This document shows positions 36,798 to 46,678 of a stretch of 64,000 nt of DNA, piece after piece. The translations under genes were made by a program, and so were the position numbers. Numbering within the stretch: the stretch's first letter is position 1; each line of letters opens with the position of its first letter. Below the pieces are notes generated by a model. The model had not been told where the DNA came from and searched no databases. It saw only the letters and a program-made list of their open reading frames with translations. The stretch covers positions 1 to 64,000 of the forward strand of contig CANHQJ010000022.1 of NCBI GenBank assembly GCA_947462875.1, read 5' to 3'. This DNA comes from Verrucomicrobiia bacterium. Lineage in GTDB: Bacteria; Verrucomicrobiota; Verrucomicrobiia; Verrucomicrobiales; Akkermansiaceae.

Positions 36798-37349
36798 ATG
36801 AAAATCGTCTTCCTGCTCGTCTTCACGATGTTTCTCTGTCATGCCACGGTGATCGATGTGGTGAACATCTATCAGCCGCTGAGTTTGCACGGATCCGATG
36901 TGGATGATGAGGTGGACGATACCGGCGAGGCGCTGCAGGCGGCGATCCTTTCGCGGCCCATGGCTCTGACGGGGGCGTTTCCCGAGGTCCTGATTGAGTC
37001 CATCGCGATGCCGCATCAGCTGCCGACGAACAATCCGAACTATGCGATCAAGGAGGTAAATCTTGTCGTGCTCTGCGGTCTGAAAGTGGCGGCGGAGCTC
37101 GATGACACGGGCACCTTGCAAGTGGAGATCAACATCGCCAACCTGGTCATACCGCCCGATATCGATCTCACGGCGCGGCAGGTGTTGAAACTGCTCTCCG
37201 CCTCCATACGCAAGACGCTCACAGAATACAACGGCGGACAAAAGGACGATCTGAAGGTTTTGCTGCGCATTGTCGGGACCAACGACAACAACCAGAGTCT
37301 GCAGGACCTGGGAAGCCAGTATAAGGTGCCGGGGAAGGTGAACGGATGA
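36798..37349 (+). CDS. Secreted hypothetical protein
   Basis: A 183-residue protein with a clear signal peptide (MKIVFLLVFTMFLCHA). The mature part is acidic at its start (SDVDDEVDDTGEAL) and then alternates strand-like segments (VNLVVLCGLKVAAELDDTGTLQVEINIA; only in outline) ending with a helical and Gly-Asn-rich tail. No known domain or repeat is visible. The first 45 codons of the long frame are ignored because the ATG at 36798 begins the signal peptide. It lies between the katG terminator and an HtrA-like gene and might belong to the same envelope block. Confidence 0.65.
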   Translation: MKIVFLLVFTMFLCHATVIDVVNIYQPLSLHGSDVDDEVDDTGEALQAAILSRPMALTGAFPEVLIESIAMPHQLPTNNPNYAIKEVNLVVLCGLKVAAELDDTGTLQVEINIANLVIPPDIDLTARQVLKLLSASIRKTLTEYNGGQKDDLKVLLRIVGTNDNNQSLQDLGSQYKVPGKVNG

Positions 37350-37422
37350 CGCAAATCGGCAGTCATCCGGTGGAAAAAGTGAGATAATTTGACGAACGGG
37401 CATCGTTTGCTACCATGCACAT

Positions 37423-38382
37423 ATGAAAGCATCATTTCTTGGATGGATTGTACTGACGCACCTCGCCATCGCGGCACCTGTGCGGGACTTGCAGGCTCTT
37501 CTGGAAGTAGAGGCCAAGGTGCAGGCGGTGGCGCAGAAGCGCGTGCCGCTGACGGTGGCCTTGATCGCGGCGGATGCCTCCAGCTCCGGTTCGGGCGTGA
37601 TCACCAGTGAGGAGGGGCTGATCCTCACCGCCGCGCACGTGGTGCAGGGCAGCGAGACGATGGATGTGGTTTTTCCGGATGGCAAGACGGTGAAAGGAAA
37701 AGTCCTGGGCGCGAACTACGGAAAGGACCTCGCCATGGTGAAGATCGAGGGCGAGGGCAAGTGGCCGGCCGCCCCGCGCGGTGCCTCGAAAACGCTGGAA
37801 GTCGGCGACTGGGTGGTGGCCACGGGACACGCGGCGGGCTTTGATCCGGCGCGCACGCCGCCGGTGCGCTTCGGCCGTGTCGTTTCCAAGGGGCCGGGGA
37901 ATTTTTTCACGACCGACTGCACTCTCATCGGCGGCGATTCCGGCGGGCCGATCTTCGATCTGGAAGGAAACATCATCGGCATCAACTCGAACATCGGCCA
38001 AGCGCTCAAGGTGAACAACCATGCGGGTGTGGATGGCTTCAAAGAGGACTGGGACAAGATGCTGAATGGCGAGCAGTGGGGTAAGCTGGTGCTGGATCCT
38101 TTGCAAAACGAGGACATGCCCGTTCTGGGTGTGGCGATCGATTGGTCGCGCGCGGGATTGATCGTCGGCGAGGTCAGCAAGGGCTCGAAGGCGACGGAAG
38201 CGGGCATCCAGCCGGGTGATGTGATTGTTTCGTTGGAAGGGCAGAAAATCCGCAATCTGGATGATCTGCGCAATGAGCTCCTGCGCAAGCAAGTGGGAGA
38301 CAAGGTGAAGCTGGCGATTTTGCGCGATGGCAAGGCGATGGATAAAGAAGTGGAACTAGTTCGCCGCGGCGATGCCCAATAA
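37423..38382 (+). CDS. HtrA/DegP-like PDZ serine protease
   Basis: A 319-residue exported serine endopeptidase of the S1C family. After a signal peptide (ending AIAAP) the trypsin-like domain carries the whole triad: His in TAAHVV (residue 72), Asp in GKDLAMVK (102) and Ser in GGDSGGP (173). A single C-terminal PDZ domain (about residues 225-315) has the ligand loop VLGVAIDWSRAGLIVGEV. Such enzymes degrade or chaperone misfolded periplasmic proteins. It is co-directional with, and 19 bases before, a second protease-like PDZ gene, so both are likely made together. Confidence 0.9.
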   Translation: MKASFLGWIVLTHLAIAAPVRDLQALLEVEAKVQAVAQKRVPLTVALIAADASSSGSGVITSEEGLILTAAHVVQGSETMDVVFPDGKTVKGKVLGANYGKDLAMVKIEGEGKWPAAPRGASKTLEVGDWVVATGHAAGFDPARTPPVRFGRVVSKGPGNFFTTDCTLIGGDSGGPIFDLEGNIIGINSNIGQALKVNNHAGVDGFKEDWDKMLNGEQWGKLVLDPLQNEDMPVLGVAIDWSRAGLIVGEVSKGSKATEAGIQPGDVIVSLEGQKIRNLDDLRNELLRKQVGDKVKLAILRDGKAMDKEVELVRRGDAQ

Positions 38383-38401
38383 CAAACGAAGAATTTTACC
38401 G

Positions 38402-39604
38402 ATGAAACGCCATATTTTGTTAGGATGTTTGATGGCCTTGCCGCTGTGGGCGCAGGATTTGCCATCACAGAGGGATTTGCCACTGCAGAAAGAACAGGAC
38501 CGCGTGGTGCTGCGCAGGCAGGCGGGCGAGGTGTTCGATGTGGTATCGCCCATCGCGCAAAAAGCGGGCAAGTCCGCAGTGTGGGTGTGGGCCGGTGGCA
38601 AACGGCAACTGTGCGTGGGCACCGTGGTGGGAGATGGTTCGCAGGTGCTGGCGAAATGGAGCGAGGTGGCGCGCTCGAAAGGCCAGCCGCTGCAATGTGT
38701 GGCGGGCGGCAACGTGACCTATGATGCCACCATCGAGGGCGTCTACGAGGATGAGGACTTGGTGCTTCTCAAGCTGAAGGAATCCAAGCTGCGCCCTGTC
38801 ACATTTGCTCCGGCGGCAAAGCCGGATCTGGGACGTTTCCTCATCGCGGCAGGTCCCGGTGATGTGACGCTGGGCATGGGCGTGGTGAGTGTGAAGGAGC
38901 GCACCCTGCGTGAGAGCGATCAGGCGTTTGTGGGGGTGGGTGTGGAGAATCACACGGATGGCACAGGCGTCGTCGTTCGTCAGGTGGCGGAGGATTCGCC
39001 AGCGGAAAAGATGGGTCTCAAGGTGGGTGATATCATTCTCAATCTGAACGGGAAAGTGATCGGAAGCATGATGGAATTCCGCTCCATGCTCACGACGATG
39101 AAACCCGGCGACACGGTGAAAGTTCTGTTTTCCCGCGAGGGCAAATCACTTGCGGTCGATCTGGTGCTAGGCTCGAAGCAGGCGATGGGGCAATTTCCGC
39201 AGCGGCGCCTGGAGGTCATGGAGCGCATGGGTGGCGAGATCAGCCAGGTGCGCGATGGCTTTCCTTCCGTGATTCAGACCGATATGGTGCTCAATCCCGA
39301 GGAGTGCGGTGGCCCGGTGCTCGACCTGCAAGGGCAGGTGGTCGGCATCACCGCTGCGCGTGCGGGGCGCATTCGCAGTTATGTCATTCCTGCGGAAACC
39401 ATCGTCGCGATGCTGCAACGCAAGCCGGTGGAGGAGAGTCTGGCCAAAGTGAAATCCGTGCAGCCCGGACCCCAGCTATCGCGCACCCGCGAAGTCCGTC
39501 CCCGCCTCAATCGTCCCGACATGGAGCGCATGAGGGCCCGCATGAAGGAAATGCAGCAGTTGATGCGCAAGCTGGATGAGGAACTCGGCGGACTTGATCG
39601 CTGA
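38402..39604 (+). CDS. Protease-like protein with PDZ inserted in the trypsin fold
   Basis: A 400-residue exported protein. After a signal peptide comes the N-terminal half of a trypsin-like fold (residues about 45-170), where the His position reads VLAKWSEV, so no catalytic His. A PDZ domain (about 176-256; VGVGVENHTDG...SPAEKMGLKVGD) follows, and only after it the second half of the fold: FPSVIQTDMVLNPEECGGPV, in which Cys302 replaces the nucleophile Ser of GNSGGP. The C-terminus is a charged Arg/Met helix (RMRARMKEMQQLMRK). It is probably an inactive or altered partner of the protease 19 bases upstream. Substrates unknown. Confidence 0.8.
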   Translation: MKRHILLGCLMALPLWAQDLPSQRDLPLQKEQDRVVLRRQAGEVFDVVSPIAQKAGKSAVWVWAGGKRQLCVGTVVGDGSQVLAKWSEVARSKGQPLQCVAGGNVTYDATIEGVYEDEDLVLLKLKESKLRPVTFAPAAKPDLGRFLIAAGPGDVTLGMGVVSVKERTLRESDQAFVGVGVENHTDGTGVVVRQVAEDSPAEKMGLKVGDIILNLNGKVIGSMMEFRSMLTTMKPGDTVKVLFSREGKSLAVDLVLGSKQAMGQFPQRRLEVMERMGGEISQVRDGFPSVIQTDMVLNPEECGGPVLDLQGQVVGITAARAGRIRSYVIPAETIVAMLQRKPVEESLAKVKSVQPGPQLSRTREVRPRLNRPDMERMRARMKEMQQLMRKLDEELGGLDR

Positions 39605-39654
39605 GCATCCTTACCGCTTGCTCTTTTGCTGAATCCGTAGCAATCTATCGACCG

Positions 39655-40680
39655 ATGGCAGCCGAGCAAAAAAAGTCCGAATTGTATGTTGGCACGTTCT
39701 TTCTGATCGGCTTGTTGCTGCTGGGCGGGCTGATCCTGCAATTCGGCCGGTTCGGCGAGCGTTTCAACGAGTCCTACGCGCTGAGTTTGATCGTGGACGA
39801 TGCCGCAGGCATCATCAAGGGCTCGGAAATCCGCATGGGTGGCGCGAAGATCGGGCGTGTGGCACGATTGCCGGTTCTGAACGATGAAGCGCTTGTCGAG
39901 ATCGATCTGCGGATTGATGAACGCATCAAAATTCCGCAGGGTGCCACCCTGGGGGTCGCCTCTGCATCACTTCTCGGTGACAAGATGATCATCGTCACGC
40001 CGCCCAAGGAAAAATCGGGCAATTTCATCGAGCCCGACACCGTCATCATGGGCACTGGTCCTTCGGGGCTGGACGCGATCCAGAGCAATGCGGAAATTCT
40101 CAGTCGCGATGCGCGCAAGCTGATGGATGGGGCTGCCGGGACTTTGAAAAAGGTGGATGGTGCCATCGATGACATTCGTGCGGCCTCGCAGCATCTCTCC
40201 CAGACCTTGCAGAAGGTCAATACTTCCGTGCTGAAAGAGGAAAACCTCACCCAGGTCGATCAGACCATCAGCAGTTTCCGCGTGACCAGCGAGAACTTCC
40301 AAAAGGTCAGCCGGGAAATGGAACCCGCCATCGCAGATGCGCGACGTGCGATTGTATCGATGGAAAAAGCCGCCGCGGGAGCGGAAAAGACTTTAGCGAA
40401 GATCGATCAGCGGGTGGACGAGCTGGGGCCTACCTTGGCCGAGCTGCCCAAGGCCACCAAGGCCATCACGCAGGCGGCGAACAAGGCGAACGATACGATG
40501 GACAAGGTAGTGCAGGGCGATGGTCTGTTAGGCACGCTCACGCACGACGATGAAGTTTCCACCGACGCGAAAGCCTTCATCCGCAATTTGAAAGAGCGGG
40601 GGATTCTGCGTTACCAGGATGGGGAATCGGTGCATCCGGCGGATGATCCGCGCAATCGTTTCCGCGGCAAGCGCCGCTGA
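39655..40680 (+). CDS. MlaD/MCE-domain protein
   Basis: A 341-residue inner-membrane-anchored lipid-transport protein. One N-terminal helix (YVGTFFLIGLLLLGGLILQF) is followed by an MCE domain (residues about 40-130, KGSEIRMGGAKIGRV and PQGATLGVASASLLGDKMI), then long helical coiled-coil segments (residues 150-300; repeats of KAT, SMEKAAAGAEKTLAK). This resembles the substrate-binding MlaD of phospholipid ABC importers. The ATPase (MlaF) and permease (MlaE) genes that normally sit beside it are absent from this window. It starts 50 bases after the pseudoprotease gene. Confidence 0.85.
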   Translation: MAAEQKKSELYVGTFFLIGLLLLGGLILQFGRFGERFNESYALSLIVDDAAGIIKGSEIRMGGAKIGRVARLPVLNDEALVEIDLRIDERIKIPQGATLGVASASLLGDKMIIVTPPKEKSGNFIEPDTVIMGTGPSGLDAIQSNAEILSRDARKLMDGAAGTLKKVDGAIDDIRAASQHLSQTLQKVNTSVLKEENLTQVDQTISSFRVTSENFQKVSREMEPAIADARRAIVSMEKAAAGAEKTLAKIDQRVDELGPTLAELPKATKAITQAANKANDTMDKVVQGDGLLGTLTHDDEVSTDAKAFIRNLKERGILRYQDGESVHPADDPRNRFRGKRR

Positions 40681-40693
40681 GGGATTTTCCGTT

Positions 40694-41890
40694 ATGCAGA
40701 GCAAACGAGCCGATATCCCTCGCAGGAAACGAGAGCCAGGCGAAGCCCCGCGCGTTGCCCTGCTGATCGAAACGTCCAATGGCTACGCGCGTTCCATCTT
40801 GCATGGCGTGGAGGATTACATCCGCAGCCACCAGCCCTGGCACATCTTTCTCGCCGAGCGCGGGCGCGGTGATGCTCCGCCGGAATGGTTGCACGGTTGG
40901 GATGGCGATGGCATTATCGCCAGGATTGAAAACAAAAGCATCGCCCAGGTGCTGGCGCACGCCCGTCAACCGGTCGTGGATCTCAGCTCCTATCGTTTTT
41001 TGCCACAACTGCCTGCGGTCATGACCGATGGCAAGGCGATCGCGGAGTTGGCCGCCACGCATTTCCTCAATCGCGGCTTCGAACATTTCGCCTACTGCGG
41101 GGTACCGCGCTTTCCGTGGTCGCGGCAGCGCGGCGAGTTTTTTGTGGCGGCTCTCGCGGAAAAACGATTCGCCTGTCATCTGTATCAGAGCGCGCAAAAG
41201 AGCGGCGACGATAGCGAGCGCGAGACGGATGACATCGCGCGCTGGCTCCAGCATCTGCCCAAGCCGGTGGCGGTATTCGCCTGCTACGATGCGCGCGGGC
41301 GGCAGATCCTTGATGCCTGTCACCGCGCGCATTTGGCGGTACCGGAGGAGGTGGCGGTACTCGGTGTGGACGATGACGAACTGCTCTGCGAACTCAGCCC
41401 TCAGCCGCTCTCCAGCATCGATCCGAATCCGCGCCGCTCGGGATGGCTTGCGGCCGAAATTCTCGATCAGATGATGGCGGGGAAAAAGCCCATGCCTCTG
41501 ATTCACATTGTCAGCCCCACCGGCATCAGCACGAGACAAAGCACCGACGTGTTTGCAATCGAAGACGCGAACCTGGTCAAAGCCCTGCGTTTCATCCGCG
41601 AGCACTCCTGTCGCGGCATCTCGGTCGATGAAGTCGCGCGCGTGGCCGGGCTGGCGCGGCGCACGATGGAAGCGCGCATGAAAAAAATGTTAGGTCGCAG
41701 CCCGCACGAGGAAATCATGCGCATCCAGGTCCAGCGGGCCCAGCGGCTTTTGCTTCATACCAACTTGCCCGTTGCCGTGATCGCCGAGCGCGCCGGATTT
41801 GACAATCCCGAGTACTTCAGTGTGGCCTTCAAGCGCGTCACCGGAGTGCCGCCGGGCACCTATCGCCGCGCCCGCGGGGAGTCACGATGA
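40694..41890 (+). CDS. xylR: XylR-like AraC-family sugar regulator
   Basis: About 398 residues: an N-terminal LacI/GalR-like periplasmic-binding domain (VALLIETSNGYARSIL; LGVDDDELLCEL; PQPLSSIDPNPRRSGWLAAEIL, given as landmarks), then an AraC double HTH at the C-terminus (SVDEVARVAGLARRTMEARM; AVIAERAGFDNPEYFSVAFKR). This domain order is that of XylR, the xylose-binding activator. A xylose isomerase gene lies 1.5 kb downstream on the other strand, supporting the assignment. I use the ATG at 40694, 13 bases after the MCE gene. Its stop overlaps the convergent DUF4328 gene by nine bases. Confidence 0.85.
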   Translation: MQSKRADIPRRKREPGEAPRVALLIETSNGYARSILHGVEDYIRSHQPWHIFLAERGRGDAPPEWLHGWDGDGIIARIENKSIAQVLAHARQPVVDLSSYRFLPQLPAVMTDGKAIAELAATHFLNRGFEHFAYCGVPRFPWSRQRGEFFVAALAEKRFACHLYQSAQKSGDDSERETDDIARWLQHLPKPVAVFACYDARGRQILDACHRAHLAVPEEVAVLGVDDDELLCELSPQPLSSIDPNPRRSGWLAAEILDQMMAGKKPMPLIHIVSPTGISTRQSTDVFAIEDANLVKALRFIREHSCRGISVDEVARVAGLARRTMEARMKKMLGRSPHEEIMRIQVQRAQRLLLHTNLPVAVIAERAGFDNPEYFSVAFKRVTGVPPGTYRRARGESR

Positions 41891-42646
41891 TGCCCCGTCG
41901 TTGGATCTCGCGGACGAAGACGTTCCTTCGGGGAGTTGCGCTCGGTTCATCGGCACAGCCGGAATGTGCGCGGGTAGGCTCTGGTTCATCGGATTGATCG
42001 TGCCGATCCTGGTCGCCAGCGAGGCATCCGTCATGATGTCGTACTGACGACGTGTCAGCGTGAAGATCACCCACAATACAAATAGCGCGCTGAGCATGGA
42101 TAGCGTATGAGTGGCCGATATCACTGCGACATCATCCGTTTTCATGGCAATTCGTTCGATGATTCCATTGAAAATCCACGAGAGCCACCATAGCAGAATC
42201 AGACCGTTCGGTGGTTTTTTTTCCAAGAGAAGATAGGTTTTTTCGTAGATGTCCTTCATGCATTGATAGGGCCGGAAAAGCATCATGATCGGAATGAAAT
42301 AGTAACCCACGCACCAACCCGGCGTGTACATCAGGGGGCCGCCGTAGAAGTAGCGCGCGTTGCAGGCGCAGCGATACTTCCAGATGCAGTAAAAAACCAC
42401 ACCGAGTATGAAGATGATCGCGTGCAGGCCATCAACCAGTTCCAGAACGTCCATGGGAAGGGTGACGAACTGTTTCATCAGGAGAAAAATCAACACAGCG
42501 TAGGGGAACGTGCTGGCAATGCAAGCCGCCGCTAACCATGCGAAAATTTTCATCTCGCGAAATGACTCCCCCTGCGCTGTGGGCAGAGCGGGAGGAGCAT
42601 GCTGCGTCGTCGGCGCCTGGTAGGGATTGAGCGGTGGTGATTCCAT
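41882..42646 (-). CDS. DUF4328-type membrane protein
   Basis: A 254-residue protein opening with NPYQAP, a phrase frequent in PVC-bacterial membrane proteins, followed by a Pro/Gln-rich linker. Four to five membrane helices are visible (AWLAAACIASTFPYAVLIFLL; AIIFILGVVFYCIW; GYYFIPIMMLFRPYQCM; LILLWWLSWIFNGII; LSMLSALFVLWVIFTL). The central YFIPIMMLFRPYQ...MKDIY region is a DUF4328 hallmark. The C-terminus is Ser-rich and soluble. The function is unknown. It is convergent with xylR and the overlap is nine bases. Confidence 0.78.
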   Translation of the reverse strand: MESPPLNPYQAPTTQHAPPALPTAQGESFREMKIFAWLAAACIASTFPYAVLIFLLMKQFVTLPMDVLELVDGLHAIIFILGVVFYCIWKYRCACNARYFYGGPLMYTPGWCVGYYFIPIMMLFRPYQCMKDIYEKTYLLLEKKPPNGLILLWWLSWIFNGIIERIAMKTDDVAVISATHTLSMLSALFVLWVIFTLTRRQYDIMTDASLATRIGTINPMNQSLPAHIPAVPMNRAQLPEGTSSSARSNDGASS

Positions 42647-42711
42647 CGGTTGATCCTGACGCAGGCAGTCGCTTCACGTCAAGAACGCGAATCGACATTT
42701 TTCCGCAAGGC

Positions 42712-43308
42712 TCACTCCGCTAACATCGATGGCAGGGGATGCGGTCCCTCGTGAATTTTTACGGGTGTGCCGATGCGGCAGTGCTGGTAAAAAAACGTCT
42801 GACCTTCTTCCGGGCAGCGGATGCATCCTTTGCTCGTTGTGATGCCGCGTGGAAACTGCCCGACGTGCATGCCGACGCCACCTGCCGTCAATCGCATCCA
42901 GTAGGGCATGGCGATGCCCTGAAAGACTGTGCCGGCGGGCCTCGGTCCCTTGTGTTCCCAGTGTCGTGCCACGACCACCTCACGCGTGTCCTTGTTGACA
43001 TACTGGCCGTAGAGGTTCGAGCGCTTCAGGGGCATTTTTTCGGAAATGCGGAACACTCCCTTGGGCGTGCGATGACCTGCTTCTCCGGTGGACACATCCA
43101 TTTCCGCGAGCAAGGTGTCCTTTCCTTGCAGCAATTGGGCGGTCATCGAACTGAGCGAGATGTCCACGCGCAGCGGACCGCTAGGCGCAGTCGCTGCCAC
43201 GATCTTCGCCCGCGGGGCCTTGTAGGCATTGGCCTCATCTTTTTTGCCTTGCAGTGCGCATGAAACGAACAGATAGGGGAGGATCAGAAGTAGGGAAATG
43301 TGTTTCAT
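42712..43308 (-). CDS. L,D-transpeptidase (YkuD) lipoprotein
   Basis: A 198-residue exported enzyme that crosslinks peptidoglycan or attaches proteins to it. A short signal peptide ends in LFVSC, a lipobox with Cys17. The YkuD catalytic region has GVGMHVG and TSKGCIRCPEE, with the His and the catalytic Cys in the S-x-G-C-x-R pattern. The upstream part (DISLSSMTAQLLQGKDTLLAEMDVSTG) is the usual strand-rich start of the fold. I start at MKHISLL rather than the longer frame. It lies between the DUF4328 gene and xylA, with no obvious link to sugar use. Confidence 0.88.
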   Translation of the reverse strand: MKHISLLLILPYLFVSCALQGKKDEANAYKAPRAKIVAATAPSGPLRVDISLSSMTAQLLQGKDTLLAEMDVSTGEAGHRTPKGVFRISEKMPLKRSNLYGQYVNKDTREVVVARHWEHKGPRPAGTVFQGIAMPYWMRLTAGGVGMHVGQFPRGITTSKGCIRCPEEGQTFFYQHCRIGTPVKIHEGPHPLPSMLAE

Positions 43309-43371
43309 CGGCGAAACATTGATAGCGGCAAGGAAGCGCCTGCTCAAGAGGTTTCCTCACATAGTCTCTAA

Positions 43372-43409
43372 CAAAAAAACGCCTTTCCACACGGGGTGAA
43401 AAGGCGTTT
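43372..43409 (-). terminator. Intrinsic terminator downstream of xylA
   Basis: AAACGCCTTT (43377-43386) pairs with AAAGGCGTTT (43400-43409). Read on the minus strand the stem is followed by a run of about eight T. It lies 18 bases beyond the xylA stop. Confidence 0.88.
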
Positions 43410-43427
43410 GGTGAAGGGAAATGGATG

Positions 43428-44735
<1,308 letters not shown>

Positions 44736-44820
44736 GCGCGATCGTTAGCAGCAGATGCGCTGGTGGGCAAGCGGATAAAGTGTCAGTCATGGAGCGCGCG
44801 GAATCATTGGCGGCGCATGA

Positions 44821-44856
44821 TAAAAAAAAAGCCGCCACGAGTGGTGGCGGCTTTTT
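44821..44856 (-). terminator. Intrinsic terminator after the DUF1080 gene
   Basis: AAAAAGCCGCCAC (44826-44838) pairs with GTGGCGGCTTTTT (44844-44856) around GAGTG. On the minus strand it is followed by a T-run. It lies 20 bases beyond the DUF1080 stop and separates that operon from xylA. Confidence 0.88.
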
Positions 44857-44875
44857 GCACTGTGACAGCGTGGGA

Positions 44876-45574
44876 TCAGTCTTGCTTCAGCACGATGTCC
44901 TTGAACTGCACCTGCATCGGCGGACCGGCGTGGAGTTGCAGAGCGAGGATGCCTTTTTTCGCACCTTCCGCTGTTTCATCCATGACATCCACCGATTTGT
45001 GACCGTTGATGAAATGCTGCAAGTGGCCACCTTTGGCGACGATGCGGTATTCGTTCCATTCGCCGAGTTTGATCGAGGCCTGGATTTCATCGCTCTTGCC
45101 GGCCTCGCCGGTGACTTCGATCGTTGGCTTGTTCGGTGCGGCACCAGCGGTGATTTTGACCGCTTGACCGCGCAGGGCGAGAATGCCACGGGCTTTTTCC
45201 TCATAGAGGATGCCGCTGTATTTTGCTCCCACTTCGAAGTCGGCCTGGTAGCCGCTGACCACGAACTTCGCCGGATCGACGAGCTTGCTGCGATACTGCA
45301 CGCCGCTGTTCCCCGAGGTGGAGCCGGCGGCGAATTTGTAGCGGAAGGTCAACTCGAAGTCGCCGACCTCGCCGTCTTTCCATACCAAAAAGGTATTGCC
45401 TGCCGTGGGCTTTTCCTTGGTGGTGCGACCGGTGATCGCGCCGTCTTCGACCGACCAGAAATCGGCGTGGCCTTCCCAGCCGCTGAGGTCTTTGCCGTTG
45501 AAAAGCTGCTTCTCGCCACCGAAGGCAAGGGAGCAGGCGAGGAGTGCTAGGGCACTGGTAGTGATGGATTTCAT
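44876..45574 (-). CDS. Exported DUF1080 (3-keto-disaccharide hydrolase-like) protein
   Basis: A 232-residue secreted protein with a signal peptide (LALLACSLAFGGE) and a DUF1080 concanavalin-like jelly-roll domain. Typical features are LFNGKDLSGWEG, VEDGAITGRTT, NTFLVWKDGEVGDFELTFRYKF (in outline), SGNSGVQYRSK and the C-terminal LALQLHAGPPMQVQFKDI. Members of the family include 3-keto-disaccharide hydrolases; the exact sugar here is unknown. The gene follows the epimerase gene by 7 bases, so they form an operon ending at the terminator. Confidence 0.88.
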   Translation of the reverse strand: MKSITTSALALLACSLAFGGEKQLFNGKDLSGWEGHADFWSVEDGAITGRTTKEKPTAGNTFLVWKDGEVGDFELTFRYKFAAGSTSGNSGVQYRSKLVDPAKFVVSGYQADFEVGAKYSGILYEEKARGILALRGQAVKITAGAAPNKPTIEVTGEAGKSDEIQASIKLGEWNEYRIVAKGGHLQHFINGHKSVDVMDETAEGAKKGILALQLHAGPPMQVQFKDIVLKQD

Positions 45575-45581
45575 GGAGTGA

Positions 45582-46433
45582 TTATTTCTTTTTGAAGAGT
45601 TTTTTGAGATTGGCGAGACCTTTGACGGCGATGTCATCGCGCTTCGGCTCCATCTTGCGCCAGATGGCGGCGGCACGGGCGATGACTTTGACGTCGGTGG
45701 TGAAGGATTCGATCACCACATCGCCGTTGTAGTTGATTTCCTTGAGCGCTTTGACGATGGGCTTCCAGTCGATGTGGTCGCCGCCAGGGGTGCCGCGGTC
45801 GCTGCCGCAGGCATGGAAGTGACCGAGAAGGGGACCAGCCTTGATGATGGCGGCAGCCTGGTTTTTCTCCTCGATGTTCATGTGGAAGGTATCGAGGTGG
45901 AGCTTCACGGCTTTCGAGTTGATCGCCTTCACCAGCTTGAGACCCTGATCGCAGGTGTTGAGGAAATCGGTTTCAAAGCGGTTGAGCGGCTCGATGCAGA
46001 GCAGCACGCCTTTCGACTCCGCATACTTCGCGAGCGGTTTGAGATTTTTCACCACGAGGTCGAAATGTTTTTTCTTTTCCTCATCGCTGTGGGATCCGAT
46101 CAGGCCCACTACCGAGTAGATGGGGCCGATGATGGAGTGGGCGCCGAGAATGGCCGCCTGGTCGATCAACTGGGTGATGTAGGTGGTAGCGGTTTTCTGA
46201 TCGGCAGCGGAGCCACGGAAATCGCGTCCGGGTCCCATGCAGGCGCAGACGGTGCCGATGGCGATGCCGGCCTTGTCCGCCGCGGCACGCACTTTGACGG
46301 GATCGATGTGCGAGGGGTCCTCGATCGGAAGCTCAAGAGTATCGAAGCCCCACTTTTTGAATTTGGGGAAAAGTTTCGCACTCTCCGTAACGAAAGGGGA
46401 GACATAGAGGAAGGTATTTAATCCGAAGCGCAT
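45582..46433 (-). CDS. Sugar epimerase/isomerase, tagatose-3-epimerase-like
   Basis: A 283-residue TIM-barrel protein of the AP endonuclease/sugar-phosphate isomerase family, close to D-tagatose/psicose 3-epimerases. The metal and catalytic residues are visible: LLCIEPLNRFE (Glu), HLDTFHMNIEE (Asp/His), GHFHACGSDRGTPG (His) and VVIESF (Glu). I start at MRFGLNTFLY; the longer frame adds 12 residues. The C-terminus is Lys-rich (KKLFKKK). It precedes the DUF1080 gene by 7 bases, so keto-sugar handling in one operon is a reasonable inference. Confidence 0.87.
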   Translation of the reverse strand: MRFGLNTFLYVSPFVTESAKLFPKFKKWGFDTLELPIEDPSHIDPVKVRAAADKAGIAIGTVCACMGPGRDFRGSAADQKTATTYITQLIDQAAILGAHSIIGPIYSVVGLIGSHSDEEKKKHFDLVVKNLKPLAKYAESKGVLLCIEPLNRFETDFLNTCDQGLKLVKAINSKAVKLHLDTFHMNIEEKNQAAAIIKAGPLLGHFHACGSDRGTPGGDHIDWKPIVKALKEINYNGDVVIESFTTDVKVIARAAAIWRKMEPKRDDIAVKGLANLKKLFKKK

Positions 46434-46678
46434 AGTAGTGGTCGATAGGTTAGTAATGGCGCGATACAATGATCGCAGCAGGGATGATACCTAGCAATGA
46501 ACGAGGATTTATCAATGAAAACCTGCGTCACCCGCGATGATTCTGTGGAGCGGGCAAAATCGCCATGCAAGCGGGCAGCAAAAATTTCCTGATTCCGTGC
46601 TGGACGCCTGCCGCTGATGCGTTACAACGCTCTGCCGCGACAAGCTGTTGCGTTCTATCAATCCTACGATCATTCATT

